Origin: Bryoerythrophyllum caledonicum
Lineage: Eukaryota > Streptophyta > Bryopsida > Pottiales > Pottiaceae
NCBI GenBank assembly: GCA_963971425.1
Contig: OZ020516.1
Location: 16,170,593 to 16,234,592 of the forward strand
Reading direction: 5' to 3'
Length of the DNA stretch: 64,000 nucleotides
Below the pieces are notes generated by a model. The model was not told the DNA's origin. It searched no databases and saw only the letters and a list, made by a program, of their open reading frames with translations. Shown here one piece after another: positions 35,962-52,813 of this stretch. Positions within the stretch are counted from its first letter, which is position 1. The number at the start of each line of letters is the position of its first letter. Both the position numbers and the translations under genes were made by a program.

Positions 35962-37060
35962 CTATATAAGTAGTGTACGAATAGCCCATACGGCTTTGTT
36001 ATGTCTTTTGACAATTAGTGAGTGTATATGAGGGTTTTGGCACTTGAGTAGGACATGTAGCCATGTGTCTGAGTCCGTGGTGTTGCAAATTGGACATGTA
36101 ATTGTAGGAAATCTTTCTATTCCAAAGAAGAGTTGTTTGCGGGCATTACCCATGTATTGACCGGTGCGGAATTTGATTAGGCATGTGATTTGTGAATCCG
36201 TAATTATGGGGTTTTTCCAAAAGTTGTTGGACAGTACGTTGTGAATGTTTGGGTTGCCAGTCCATTTATCGATATTGGGGAATTTTTCTTTAAGTTTTTC
36301 TAGGTTATTTGTACGATCGTGTTTTTTGAGGTATTTGTCCAAAAAACGTATGGGGCCTTTATCGGGGGTTTCGCCCATAGAGGGCCATTCATATCTATGA
36401 AAGTAATATGGGGTGGCATGGGCGTGTTCGTATGGGTGTTTGGCATTTTTGTGGGTTTTTTCTCTTCCTTCTTTTGCTAGTTTGTCGGCTTGTTCATTAC
36501 CGTCAATATTAGCATGAGCTCGGACTTTGTGGAGTGTAGTAATTTGGGTGCGATTTAGGAGCATTTCAACCATAGATGTAAGGATAGTTTTGTCCGGGTG
36601 ACTGTTGTGTAAAGTGGGGTGTTTAATGTGTGTGTTTAGAAGGTATAATACATTTACACAATCTGTAAAAATGTGAGCTGGTTCGTTTGGGTATTGAGTG
36701 GTAATTATCTTAAGGGTTTTGTGTATAGCCATCATTTCGGCTCTTAGAATATTTTGGAGTCCATGTAGTCTTTTGCCTAATTTTATTTGTTTGGTTGAGT
36801 TGTATATCCCATAACCGGCTTTTTCTCGGTGCCAATGTCCCGGGCTTACTTCGGTTGGTTCTTTAAAGGAGCCGTCAGTGTAGTAGCTGAAGTTAGGGTC
36901 AAATTTGGGGTCGGTATTAGTTTGGTGATAGAGGCGGGGGAGGCTCACTTCGGTAATTGGTAGTGCGTGAATGGTTGTATGGGGAGTTTTAGACCATTTT
37001 TTGTTTCGGTTTACACGGGTTGAGATAGGTGTGGGAGGGGCAGTTGCGGTGTATACCTTG
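35962..37060 (-). CDS. LINE ORF2, RNase H and CCHC knuckle segment
   Basis: Continuation of ORF2 in the +1 frame; the ATG-led part is 36948-35962. The RNase H motifs are YYTDGSF (first Asp), LRAEMMAI (Glu), IFTDCVN (Asp) and DGNEQADKLA (final Asp), so the active-site set is complete. A knuckle CPICNTTDSDTWLHVLLKC follows. RNase H removes RNA from the cDNA hybrid during target-primed reverse transcription. The shift from the upstream frame lies at a run of seven A near 37070-37080. The old copy passes this place in one frame, so the shift is a private one-base change rather than programmed recoding. Confidence 0.85.
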
Positions 37061-42844
<5,784 letters not shown>

Positions 42845-42918
42845 TTTTATGCTTTTGATAAATATTTTAGTATATATATATACTATAGTGTGGTTTATTG
42901 TAGCGTTGTTTAACGCTA

Positions 42919-44328
42919 TTAGTTTGACGTGTCCATTTTGCCTTCAATGGCCCGTTGTTCTCGTTCCGATGCTTGTGTTTCCGCCGCCATGATGGTTGCA
43001 ATTAGTTGGGATCGGAGAGTCGACATTTCCCCTCGAAAGGATTTGACTGTGTTTGCTTGCACCATATCCGCATATTGTCTCGCTTCTTCCACAATTTCCC
43101 CTTTCATGGTTTTCATTTCTCTCCGGAGTTGTTGTAGAGTAACACCATTGCCTTTGTTTGGACCATTTTCCATGGCAATTACCGCGTTAGCTACAGCCGA
43201 ATTTACATTCGTGAATCCTAGTCTTGCCAATTCATCAGTACTAGGCTTGTTGTTACCATCCAAACTCTTAGGGTGGGGGGAAAACATGATGTATTTACCA
43301 TGCAATTTTTTACTTTGTTTGACAAATTTCTTATATACCGCAGCGTTTAGACACTCAATATTGCAAGTGCCGACATGTCTCCCATGCTCGAGTTTGAAGA
43401 ATGTATCTACCACATTCTCTTCCCCAAGAATAGACTTGATGCCATCTGCTAGTTCTTTTTCACTCTTTGTTTTGTTGAGGTTTTTTGCAATTAGAATTAA
43501 GCAATTCTTCTTTGCAATCTCATCCTCATCCATTTTCCGGGTTGCAAAGATTGGCACAAAAATCTCATTGTTGAAAGAGACTTTGTAATCCTTTACTTTG
43601 GCTGCTTGCTCCGGAGAGGGGGTTTTGACCCATGCAAACTCTGAAAATCCCTTTTTTTCTACCCCCGTTACTTCAAAATCATATCCCCTAGCAAAGCTAT
43701 CTCTCACAATTTCTTCATGCAAGTCATATGCCTCTTTATTGGCTAGGTTTGGACCGGATATTTTGACTGACAAGAGATGTGAGAATGCCAAGGCATCATA
43801 TGACTTGCATATTTTGCCTTTGTGTGGGATTCCTTCATTCAAAGTGAGAATGAAGGGCCTTGTTCCTTGCAATAATCCTTTGGCATCCACAGCTGGATTT
43901 TTTAGGTGTAATTTAATAGCCCCGCTCCAATTTTCTGATTGGTGATAACAGAAGACGGCTATTGGTTCACCAATGCGGGTCCCAGTAGGGATTTCCATTT
44001 CTATAAAGCGTGATTTTATCATGTCTAAAATCACATCCTTCGCCCATTTTTGATCACCAAGTTCAAAGTGGATTGATACTTGGTAATCTAAGGCATAACC
44101 ATCTTCATCCACCTCAACTTCACTTGGAAGTTGGGTGAGGTTGAAGTGGTTGCCATTCTTTCCATCCACTCGTTTGGAGGACCATTCTTCCTGGAGGACG
44201 AATGGGAAGGAGGGCATTGACTCGATACTTTCAGCTGCTTCTTTGCAACTTAACCCATTCTTGACCAAATTTTCTAAAGTATGCAAAGGTACTTTCGGAC
44301 TCCCATTTTTTTTAGCTAGAATGTTCAT
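42919..44328 (-). CDS. LINE ORF1 protein with C-terminal coiled coil
   Basis: 469 codons from ATG 44328. The last about 110 residues carry heptad-like sequence (LQQLRREMKTMKGEIVEEA, then RAEMSTL/RSQLIATIM-type spacing) typical of ORF1 trimer or RNA-binding coiled coils. A central segment (NCLILIAKNLNKTKSEKELA, then FFKLEHGRHVGTCNIE) has RRM-like strand spacing, which is only suggestive. LINE ORF1 proteins package the element RNA. The frame is continuous with the upstream 44344-48066 frame apart from one TAA, and MSQLQAAVNPSKRLFVEVLD at about 44505 may be the original start. Confidence 0.82.
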   Translation of the reverse strand: MNILAKKNGSPKVPLHTLENLVKNGLSCKEAAESIESMPSFPFVLQEEWSSKRVDGKNGNHFNLTQLPSEVEVDEDGYALDYQVSIHFELGDQKWAKDVILDMIKSRFIEMEIPTGTRIGEPIAVFCYHQSENWSGAIKLHLKNPAVDAKGLLQGTRPFILTLNEGIPHKGKICKSYDALAFSHLLSVKISGPNLANKEAYDLHEEIVRDSFARGYDFEVTGVEKKGFSEFAWVKTPSPEQAAKVKDYKVSFNNEIFVPIFATRKMDEDEIAKKNCLILIAKNLNKTKSEKELADGIKSILGEENVVDTFFKLEHGRHVGTCNIECLNAAVYKKFVKQSKKLHGKYIMFSPHPKSLDGNNKPSTDELARLGFTNVNSAVANAVIAMENGPNKGNGVTLQQLRREMKTMKGEIVEEARQYADMVQANTVKSFRGEMSTLRSQLIATIMAAETQASEREQRAIEGKMDTSN

Positions 44329-44343
44329 TGTGTGGAAGCCTAA

Positions 44344-47300
44344 TTAGTATTTGGTGTAAGGCAAACTTGTTGCCTTAACCTTTTTCTGGAGGGCACTTGC
44401 AACAATCAAGGCATTTTCACTTGTAGTCATCGGACAAGGATTTTCATCTAATACTTCAACAAACAAACGCTTGGAGGGGTTCACCGCGGCTTGAAGTTGA
44501 GACATACTGTAGATAACAAGAATGGAGATGTTACTAAAAGAGTTGTAAAGCCTCGCTGTAGCATTACCCCTTATCACCTTGATTCTAACTTCTCCCCTCA
44601 ACATGCATTGAGGGCTTGATGAAGTTAGAATGATCAAGAAGGAGTGGGTTTTAACAATGTATATGGCATGCAAGAAGTTGAATTGACCACTAACTTTTGA
44701 CTCTAAATGAGAGGAAACAATGCTGTGAGGATAAGTGAGATGTACACATACACGACCATGAGAGGTGCCATAAGAGTGGTCACCTCCCCAAAAAAATACA
44801 TATAGTATTAAACTTTGTGTGCATGACCATGGGTTTTCACAATAAACCCGATGGTTACATAAGATAACAAATTGCAAAGGGAGTGATAAGGAGCTATGAC
44901 CTGGTACTTCACTTGGAGTGAGTCTTGGGAGTTGAAGCGTGCTAGTGTGAAGCTGCCCTTCGGTATACTTGTGTGAAGCTGCCCTGTGGTAGACTTCTAG
45001 GCTTCTGCGGGGTCTACTCCCTGGTTGCGGCCTGGCTTGCACGTTCGAATTTTGCCAGCGCCTGACACTGTTGATGACTGGCTTACGGCTCCTCCTACTC
45101 TGACCCCAGACTGGAACGTTGCAGGACGCCTCTAGTCTGCAGCTTCTCCTCACCACTCTTCGGATGCAGATCGCCTCTCGTCTTGCTAGCGATCGTCTGC
45201 AGTCTTCCTGGTTCTTGTATGAGAGCTTGCCGCCAGCCTTCTTCCTTGCTTCGGATTGGGTCGACTGTCCAGGGCTTGGCGTGGATTTGTAGTTGGTGAT
45301 TACGGATGTTGAAGCGCCTGCCTTCTTTCTCGCTAGGGTTTGGGTCGGCTGCCCAAGGCTTGGCGTGGGTTTGGACTTGGTTAGCAGGGTTGTCGCACGC
45401 GATTCTTCCACTTTGGACTGAGGGTTTGAAGCTCGGGACTTCGAGTTCGTGGGTTTCAGTGTGTTGGGCTGCCGCCGACCAACGCCCTCGGTTCGCAGCT
45501 TCGCTGCATTGTTGGGCTGCCGCCAACCAACACCCTCGGATCTCAGCTTCGTAGGGATGTTGTGCCTTCGCCGGATTGTGCGCGCGCGGCAAGTCTGCTC
45601 TGCTCTCTCGTAGTGACTCGTCGAAGATCTCGTATCTGTGACTGCCTCTGTGGTAGGTACGCAGACCTTCGGTGTCCTCGCGTCTCCAGACAGCAGATCT
45701 GCAGTTCCGCCGTCGGCCTCGTCCACAAACGGCAGCCTCGTCTTTAGTCCGCACACGTCCAATCTTGCGTATTTGTTGGCTGCTGGTTCGCCACAATCTT
45801 GTGGTTTCTGTCCGCCGATCTTGAGGGTTAAAATATTGCCGGGATCTTGGTGACTCTTAACACTGTCTGTGTGGGCTGCAGGGACCCATCGCTTGGGATG
45901 GCTGCCGAATTCTTCAAGATCTTGGCAGCTGGTGTTCCAAAATTGGCTGGTACGTTCTTTTTCTTCTGGTGTTGGTGATGGTGTTACTCCTTTGTGTGGT
46001 GTAAGAATGTTAACTACCGATCTGAACCACGCTTCTGTGTTGCCCAGGACTTCGGTGATCTGGTGGGAATGCAGCAACAACAAGTTAGCCATAGCTAGAT
46101 TTGAAATGATCAAAACGCACAACAAGGTATTCTGAAAGACAAAGGAGAGAGATTCTTCACAGATGCAGCGCGACTCCAGTAAGAGTGTCCGATCTCCTTC
46201 CCGCAGGTCTCCTCTCAGGTGTGTGTTCTCCCCTCTAGTTGTGAAAGTAGGACCTTGTTTTCCAAGGTCAGAGGGAATGCGTCTGCGCAGTAGAGCAAAG
46301 TGAGAGGATCTGAGAGTTGGGTAGGAGCGAGTTTTATACCTTGTGATGGGTTGCCGTTTGGTGGATGTCGTTGTGTTCGATGAACGTCGATATTTTTTTG
46401 GTTGTTTAGGGTCGGCTCGTGCGTAGTGCCGTTCGAATACCTCTTGGCAGCTATGATGTTGCATGTGGAAGTTTGGATCTTGATCTTTCATGGATTTGAC
46501 CTTTTTGGAAATGTTGTGACGGCTAGGGTTTTGTTGCAGCAGCAGTTGGTGGTGGTTTCGTGTGCGTTTTTCATTGTTCCTGTGACCTAGTAAAGACTCG
46601 CAAAGGAAGGGAGGCAAAAATGATGAGTTGGTGAGGGTACTTACCTGGTTGTGCTCATATCTCGGTTTTGTGTGTTGTCGTGAGGTCTTGTTTGTATTCT
46701 GGCGTTGGTATGTTTGGGGCTGAGGTTGATGGTGGCGTTGTGATGCTTGGTGTGTGGAGCTGGTTTGGATGTGTTGCCTAGGGCTCCTCGAGTTGTGGAG
46801 TCCAGAGATCTGTTCGTCGTTCATTTCTGATTTCGGTGGGTTCCTCGGTGTTGAGTCGTTGTTCTTCTCCTGTTTGTGAAGTCTGTGTGTCCTTTTGTTG
46901 TGCTGTGCCCCACTGGAAGGTATGCGGTTTTTTCTGGTGGTATGTGACAGTAATCGAGAAATGGTTAGATGGGAGGTTTGGAAACGTACCTTGGCCACGA
47001 GTGGTGTTGCGTTGTTGTTGTTGTTGTGTGTCTTGCGTTTGGTGATGGTTACGTTGGATGCAGAGTGTTGACGTTGGTGTGTTGTGAATGTCGCAGGTGG
47101 CTTGGTGATCATCCTTGGGTGCTGCTGCTTCCTGCGTTGTGCCTTGTGTTCTATTGCTGGTCTTCTCGTTCTGTGACATCTTAGTGTTTTCTGGTAATAG
47201 AGATTAGGTATGACTGAAACAACATCAGCAGTCACTAGCAGCTTATTACCAAATTTGCAAAGGCAGTATTGAAACTTTTCTAAGTACAGAATACACAAAT

Positions 47301-48066
47301 GAGACTTAGCTGATCCTTGGGAGTGTTTAATCTTGTGGACTGATCTTGTATCTTGGCGTTGGACTTGTACACTTTGTGGGCGGTAATCGGTCTTCATGTG
47401 TGTGCTTGTGTCTTTAACTGGATACGACTCCGAGTTCGGTGCGGAGCTGGTGTTGATATTATGTTGTAACTTCTGGGGAGCTGCAGGTGTTCCTGTGTGG
47501 GCGTGGAGTCGTTCTTGGTGGACTTTGCTGTGTCGTGCCGATACTCTCGTCTTGGTGATCTGCTGCAGTTTTGGAGTAACCTTTCGGACTATGTTGAACA
47601 GGCAGTTGCTAAGCGTTACTATTCCTGTAGGCGTAGGGGGTGCCGATTCCCATTTCATGCTGCGCGGCATCTTGTTCGGATAGTGCGATCTTTCTGCTGT
47701 TGTGTTGAGCAGGCAGTTTCTGTCCATTCTTGTACCTATAGGGTTATGGAGTTCTACTACTACTGTTGTTCCTGCAGTTTGTGTCACTAACTTGCATTTC
47801 CTATCATTGTACATTGTTAGGTGTGCTTTGTATGCAAGATCTAGCATATAACTTCTATCATCAAACATTTTAATCTGTGTTCTACAAACGGCGATCTTAT
47901 ATTCTCTGACATGAAGCATTGTAATCTGCGAAATAACAAAGGAGAACTTAGCTGCTTGTCTTCCTTGTATTGAGTGTCGTCCTCGTATTGATTGTCGTCC
48001 TTGCTGGGATGATCTTGTGTCTTCTTGAGTGCTTTGAGTCTTGTGTAGGTAGCGCTTTGACTTCAT
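44344..48066 (-). CDS. Stop-free 1240-codon frame in the LINE leader (ORF0 candidate)
   Basis: Opens with ATG 48066, 441 nt from the LINE 5' end, and runs to a TAA 15 nt before the ORF1 ATG, in the same frame as ORF1. The product is rich in Ser, Thr, Gln, His, Arg and Lys, is probably disordered, and matches no domain I know. It contains duplicated blocks: KSKPTPSLGQPTQTLARKKAG is followed by a near copy KSTPSPGQSTQSEARKKAG, and SEGVGWRQPN is followed by TEGVGRRQPN. The DNA at 45.0-46.3 kb is GC-rich, as expected of an internal promoter. Coding status is uncertain: other frames are also open in parts, but 3.7 kb without a stop is far beyond chance at ordinary composition. Confidence 0.5.
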   Translation of the reverse strand: MKSKRYLHKTQSTQEDTRSSQQGRQSIRGRHSIQGRQAAKFSFVISQITMLHVREYKIAVCRTQIKMFDDRSYMLDLAYKAHLTMYNDRKCKLVTQTAGTTVVVELHNPIGTRMDRNCLLNTTAERSHYPNKMPRSMKWESAPPTPTGIVTLSNCLFNIVRKVTPKLQQITKTRVSARHSKVHQERLHAHTGTPAAPQKLQHNINTSSAPNSESYPVKDTSTHMKTDYRPQSVQVQRQDTRSVHKIKHSQGSAKSHLCILYLEKFQYCLCKFGNKLLVTADVVSVIPNLYYQKTLRCHRTRRPAIEHKAQRRKQQHPRMITKPPATFTTHQRQHSASNVTITKRKTHNNNNNATPLVAKVRFQTSHLTISRLLSHTTRKNRIPSSGAQHNKRTHRLHKQEKNNDSTPRNPPKSEMNDEQISGLHNSRSPRQHIQTSSTHQASQRHHQPQPQTYQRQNTNKTSRQHTKPRYEHNQVSTLTNSSFLPPFLCESLLGHRNNEKRTRNHHQLLLQQNPSRHNISKKVKSMKDQDPNFHMQHHSCQEVFERHYARADPKQPKKYRRSSNTTTSTKRQPITRYKTRSYPTLRSSHFALLRRRIPSDLGKQGPTFTTRGENTHLRGDLREGDRTLLLESRCICEESLSFVFQNTLLCVLIISNLAMANLLLLHSHQITEVLGNTEAWFRSVVNILTPHKGVTPSPTPEEKERTSQFWNTSCQDLEEFGSHPKRWVPAAHTDSVKSHQDPGNILTLKIGGQKPQDCGEPAANKYARLDVCGLKTRLPFVDEADGGTADLLSGDARTPKVCVPTTEAVTDTRSSTSHYERAEQTCRARTIRRRHNIPTKLRSEGVGWRQPNNAAKLRTEGVGRRQPNTLKPTNSKSRASNPQSKVEESRATTLLTKSKPTPSLGQPTQTLARKKAGASTSVITNYKSTPSPGQSTQSEARKKAGGKLSYKNQEDCRRSLARREAICIRRVVRRSCRLEASCNVPVWGQSRRSRKPVINSVRRWQNSNVQARPQPGSRPRRSLEVYHRAASHKYTEGQLHTSTLQLPRLTPSEVPGHSSLSLPLQFVILCNHRVYCENPWSCTQSLILYVFFWGGDHSYGTSHGRVCVHLTYPHSIVSSHLESKVSGQFNFLHAIYIVKTHSFLIILTSSSPQCMLRGEVRIKVIRGNATARLYNSFSNISILVIYSMSQLQAAVNPSKRLFVEVLDENPCPMTTSENALIVASALQKKVKATSLPYTKY

Positions 48067-48507
48067 GGTTTGCTAGAGTCCTAGTAGGGGAGGGGTTTTG
48101 GTGTGTGGTAATCCTAAGGTGTCATTGTAATCAAGATCTAGATCTGATTGATTCAAGAAATGATAAGGGCTGCAACTACTAGATCTTGATTTGAGCCAAC
48201 ACAGAGCCCCGCCACAAATCTACCCTCTCAATCCAGTGCTAGATCGTTGCATACTCACATATTTTGTGTCAATAGATCTAAGATCTGCAATCCCACAACA
48301 CTCTACACACCATTAGCACACCGATCAGCAACAACGAAGTACACACAGGGATTTACAATGAGCCCAGCAGCCCTCATTGTTGTGTGCCTTGCATTTGCGC
48401 CTAACACCAAAAAACCCCTCCTCACCAGGTTTTGCGGAGCTACTCTTCTCTCATCCCCCTCTATGACTCCACCCTCAAAAAATTACCATCTTGACACACT
48501 AACCAAC
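48067..48507 (-). promoter_or_regulatory. LINE 5' end and 5' UTR
   Basis: The 441 nt between the target duplication and the first ATG of the stop-free frame. LINE transcription usually starts at the first base from an internal promoter; no specific motif is recognised here. Confidence 0.5.
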
Positions 48508-48520
48508 GAAATTTAACACA

Positions 48521-48860
48521 CATGTTATGAGCATAGAGATGATCTTGTGATAAAACTTTCATGGTAAAATATCAAATTTTCAGCCCTCAAGAGGGTGTCA
48601 AAATTGGCAATAGTGAATGGCTTACACCTACACTTGTTGGTAAATTTGGAATATCTTTTTCTATATTCATCTTCTGGCCTTGAAATTTGGCACACATGTT
48701 GTCAACATAGAAATGATCTTGTGCCAAAAATTTCATGGTAAAATGACATTTTTCCAGCCCTCAGGAGGGTGTCAAAGTTGGCAGCAGTGTAGTGTGGAAA
48801 CGTTCATGAACGTATATTTATTGGTGGGTACTGTACAATTCTATAATTATGATTTCTACA
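48521..48860. repeat. Right part of the palindromic element
   Basis: Reverse complement of the outer units of 34168-35182: CTTGAAATTTGGCACACATG, CAGCCCTCAGGAGGGTGTCA and GGTGGGTACTGTAC all have inverted partners there. About two units are present on this side against about five on the left. Confidence 0.78.
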
Positions 48861-48929
48861 TATTGATCTTTAACAAAACCATCACATTTTCACTAGAATT
48901 TGTGTCATAGTAGAAAAATTTGACTTGGA

Positions 48930-49090
48930 GAATTGAGGGAGGTGGGGACTTGGAAGGCTTGAGGGAAGTGAAGACTTAAGGGACTTGAGGGAAGTAGGAA
49001 TTTGGGGCACTAGGAGGACTTATCAATAGTGGGGCTCTGAGAGACTTATGGAAAGTAGGGACTCATGGAAATTGAGGTAATTGGAGATTG
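48930..49090. repeat. Inverted minisatellite fragment
   Basis: GGGACTTGAGGGAAGTAGG-type units, the reverse complement of the 28330-28690 array. Confidence 0.65.
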
Positions 49091-49139
49091 CACTTGCCCC
49101 ATTAGGGACAAGGAGGATCTACAATTGTATTAAATATCA

Positions 49140-49340
49140 AAATTTCTCACTTCACTTGGTGTTGAATTTTGTCACTATACAAAGTCTTAATTTTTATCAT
49201 TAGTAAATACATAGATTTGGTTCCTTGTATACTATACCAATTTTTAAAGGTAGAAGAAGGATATGCCGTTTTCAAAACAATTGTGGAAGGAATAGGTTCA
49301 AAGGATGCCAATATATATTATTATTTCTTATGAATACAAT
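49140..49340. repeat. Family B fragment
   Basis: Shares CACTTCACTTGGTGT, ATACAAAGTCTTAAT and CAATTTTTAAAGGTAGA with the complete family B copies. Both ends are missing. Confidence 0.6.
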
Positions 49341-49439
49341 TGAATCTTATTACAAACAAATAAAATCATATAATACAAAGATCCAAAAATAAATCAATAT
49401 CTCTAAGTTTAATTTAGAAAAGCACATTTTGTTTTGTCG

Positions 49440-51780
49440 CATTAAGTCTTTAAAGAGTTGAAGGACCGCTTGGCATCCGCACCTGTACTTCAAAGGCCGA
49501 TAGCAGGAAGGACATACCAGCTAAGTGGTTGATGGAGTTTGACAAACTAACAGGGAAATTAGCGTGGTGGGCCTTGATGTTAATGGAGTACGACTTCAAG
49601 GTGGTGCATAGAGTGGGATTGGAAAACATGGATGTCGATGGCCTTAGCCGGAATCCAATTCTAAATCAAACAGATGCTACAGGCGCTAGGTGGCATGGTG
49701 AGAATGAGGCTGATCCGTTGCCAGGTTGGTATAGTTAGGCCTTTTTAAGTGTGTTGGCAATGCGTAGAGATGACACCGGAAAAGCTAGTGTGGCCACAGT
49801 AGATGAAGATGGCGGTGAAGAACCTGAAGGCGCCAAAGACATTTAGGAAGACTTGCACGTGATGCACTTGCTAAAGAATGGAGAAGTGGTGTCTACGTGG
49901 TCCACTAAGTAGATAGATCGGGTCTCACAACGAGCAAAACGGTTTGTGCGGGAGAGAATTCACCTATTGAGAGTGTGGCCCGACGGTACCAGGAAGGTTG
50001 TACCATCTCCGTTAGAGAGAGTGAAGCTTATCAAGGACACACATGAAAACCTTGGGCACTTTGAGGTGCGGAGGACTTGTATCTTCCTTCAGCTTCACTA
50101 TTGGTGGCGAGGATTGCAGCCACAAGTTCAAGCTCTGGTGGCCCGGTGCATGGTGTGTAATCGTGTGCAAGCGTCATTTAACGCTCCAATGCCACAATTG
50201 CAACCATTACCAAATATGGGCTTAGGATACAGGTGGAGCTTGGACTTTGCAGGTCCACTGCCAATGACACCTTGATACAACAAGTATGTATTAGTGATGA
50301 TTGAATATTTTTAAAACTAGATCGAGTTAGTAGCCTTGCTTGACAAGTTCAGTGATTGCGCCGCTTACTCTTTCGTTGATCGTGTTCTAAGCCGCTTTGG
50401 AGTTTGAGCGGAAGTTCTCACAGACTCAGGATGTGAGTTCTTGGGTGAATTTCAAACGTTGTGTGAGCAAGCAATGATAGATCATCGCACTAGTTCTAGG
50501 GATCATCCCAAAACGGATGGATTGGCGGAGCCCATGGTGCAAACCGTCAAGAGGGGGCTTAGGAAGTACAGTTTGAAGAAAGGACATCACCAGGATTCCG
50601 ACTTGCACCTACCATGGATAGCCATGGGCTACCGGTTTAGTAAGCAAGCATGCTTGGTGTCCTTTTCTCCTTACTTTTTGTTATTTTGAAGGCATTCGGT
50701 GTCGTTGAAGGCCATTCAGACAAATGTTGACATTGTGTTGGCTAACATGGACAATCCAGACACGTGGACTCAAGTGTGTGAGCAACGTGCGGATTTGTTC
50801 AAGCGGGTGATGCCTGTGGCCTTGGAGAATCTCTCCATTCCTCAACACCGGGACACGTTGCGCTATGCTGCAATACGGGGAGGAGGCTACTGATCGCAAG
50901 TGCGGCGTTTTACTCCTCGAGACTATGTATATTTGTAGCAAGCAACGTCCACCACCTTGGATGTGACGGCAGGAGGGGTGATCTTACGAGTTTGTGAGGT
51001 AAAGAACTCAGGAGTGTTACTGTTGGAGGGCCGTGATGGTAAGGTATGGAAGGATCACACACGCAATTGTGCACCTTGCCATTTGCCACACACTGATGTC
51101 GCGGTATATCCTGGTCTTTCTCACATCTCTGTTGGATTGCGATGTCGGTTGTGTGGTAGTGCCAAACGGGCTGCTATAATGGTCATTTGTGACTTGTGTT
51201 CTACATGGTGGCATCTAGAATGTCTACTCCCACTTCTTTTAGAGGTATCAGTGGGTCAATGGTTGTGCCCACAATGTTTAGCACATTGAGAGTCTACTTA
51301 GATAAGGTCTAGCCATTAAAAAGTGTTGAAAGCGATTAACGATGGGGCTCCCATTGCACCCAGAAATCCTTTGTGTATACAGTCTATTAGTCGCCCTTTT
51401 GTTGCTCGACTTGACTTCTCTAGACTTGAGAGGTTTTCATGATTGGTCGTTCCTCTAGTTTACGTTAATTGTGTGGTTCGCCGGCGTGAAAGGGGGGAGT
51501 AAAGAGGTCCCTGTAGACCAATTACTAAATGTTGTGGTCTGGGTATTTATTTATTTTTCCCTAGCCTAGGTTGTTGAGTAGTTAATAGTTTCTTTTGTAA
51601 AACTATTGTTTTCGTTGTTTTCAGAGGCAACAGTGATGGTTTAGTTACCGTTGCTCCCAGTTTGTTGCTAATTGTGCACTCTCACCTCTTGGCACGATGT
51701 TATCTTTGCATGATGTGTTTGTGCACGACAACCTGCCATATGTTTTGTAATCTAAAAAGATAAGCCCTAAAGCGAAAAGC
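49440..51780 (+). mobile_element. Ty3-type LTR retrotransposon fossil (3' half of pol)
   Basis: An old, broken copy of a Ty3 (Metaviridae) element; several breaks are present and most of gag and pol is missing. Parts seen in order: the end of RT-RNase H (49510-49690), the integrase zinc-binding HHCC module and start of the catalytic core (49946-50275), further core (50440-50690), the integrase C-terminal region (50700-51060) and a terminal PHD-like finger (51110-51289). A purine-rich tract at about 51486-51503 may be the polypurine tract, with LTR-like sequence after it. No paired LTR is visible. The degree of decay suggests considerable age. Confidence 0.85.
50957..51289 (+). other. PHD-like zinc finger at the end of the Ty3 fossil
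   Basis: The last open segment contains CRLC, then CDLC, then WWHLEC, then WLCPQC, the Cys4-His-Cys3 order and spacing of a PHD finger with the usual Trp before the final Cys pair. PHD fingers read histone H3 tails. At the end of an integrase it would sit where chromoviruses keep a chromodomain, and could steer integration. Confidence 0.7.
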
Positions 51781-51823
51781 TACATTGGTGTCTCAAAATG
51801 AAAGGAGCTTGTACTTAATACGG

Positions 51824-52115
51824 TTCAATCCTTAGAGGACCAAATGCTTCTAATGGACATTTCTTAAATCCAAGTTGGTTCTTGTGGTGTTGATTTTCAA
51901 CAAATGTCTTTGGATTTTTAATTATAGATGGGTACTTCCAAAGCTTTTTGGGAGTATCAATATACTTATTTTTTGAAATGTGACATTTGATGAGGAAGTT
52001 ATTGTACTTAAACTAGTTTTTGTAAAAAGCGGGCAATTTGAGCAATTTACTAAGTTATTAAAATAATTGAGATTATGTAATGAGATACAACTAACCAACA
52101 TAACTTCCTTTGAGA
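51824..52115. repeat. Fragments of family B and of the 12-kb dispersed repeat
   Basis: TCAATCCTTAGAGGACCAAA at 51826 is a family B end. From about 52025 the sequence resembles 12045-12135 (GCGGGCAATTTGAGCAAT). Confidence 0.55.
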
Positions 52116-52130
52116 CTTCTCCAAAAAAAA

Positions 52131-52216
52131 AATTATATATATATATATGTATATATATATGTGTAAATATATATATATATATATATATGTGTAAATATAT
52201 ATATATATATATATGT
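52131..52216. repeat. AT-rich microsatellite with ATGTGTAAAT interruptions
   Basis: Runs of AT separated by two ATGTGTAAAT spacers. Confidence 0.9.
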
Positions 52217-52813
52217 ATAGTGAAAGAAATTTCCAGCTTGAAACACGCAATTAAGCAATTATGCACTTGGCCATTTAAAAGTGCACTTGGGTACAACGGC
52301 GGCCATTGCGAACAAAAGTGGCAAAATTGAAAAAAAAACAAAAAATCAATGAAAAAAAATGTTTTCTAAAGGAAAAAAAATTGAGCTTCTGCAACAATAT
52401 TACGTACAATCATGGTTGTTCATATTGGAAGCGATTTTTGGGCATTTTCAACTAATTTGTGGTGGCCCCTCGTTAATACTAGATAAATATATATTTAATA
52501 TAGTTTCACAATATTTCAAAGATAGATTTGAAGGATTGTAGTATGTAAACAGGCGTAATTACAAAAAAACATACTTTATGCAAGGGTTGGCAGTTGATTA
52601 AAAGATATTCTACGTAGTACATAATGCATACAATGATGGAAACTAAATATAGATGCTTCAACAATTGGACTTAGCTCCAACAGTAAACACAGCTTCACTC
52701 TAAAGGATTAATGATATAACGTCTTACATCACCCTTAGAATATACTACTCTTACACATACACTATATATCAATTACCATACACAACTAGTATACTCTTAA
52801 AAAGGCACACTAT
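52217..52813. other. AT-rich, nothing recognised
   Basis: No gene or shared repeat seen between the microsatellite and the end of the minus-strand pseudogene. Confidence 0.5.

Noticed and set aside
35962-35964. Natural end of LINE ORF2 at the TAG
   Set aside because: The old copy reads through with a sense codon and both copies continue with the same KSRCFIL..NAG sequence.
49100-51830. Paired LTRs around the Ty3 fossil
   Set aside because: I could not find two copies of any terminal sequence; the upstream half of the element is absent.
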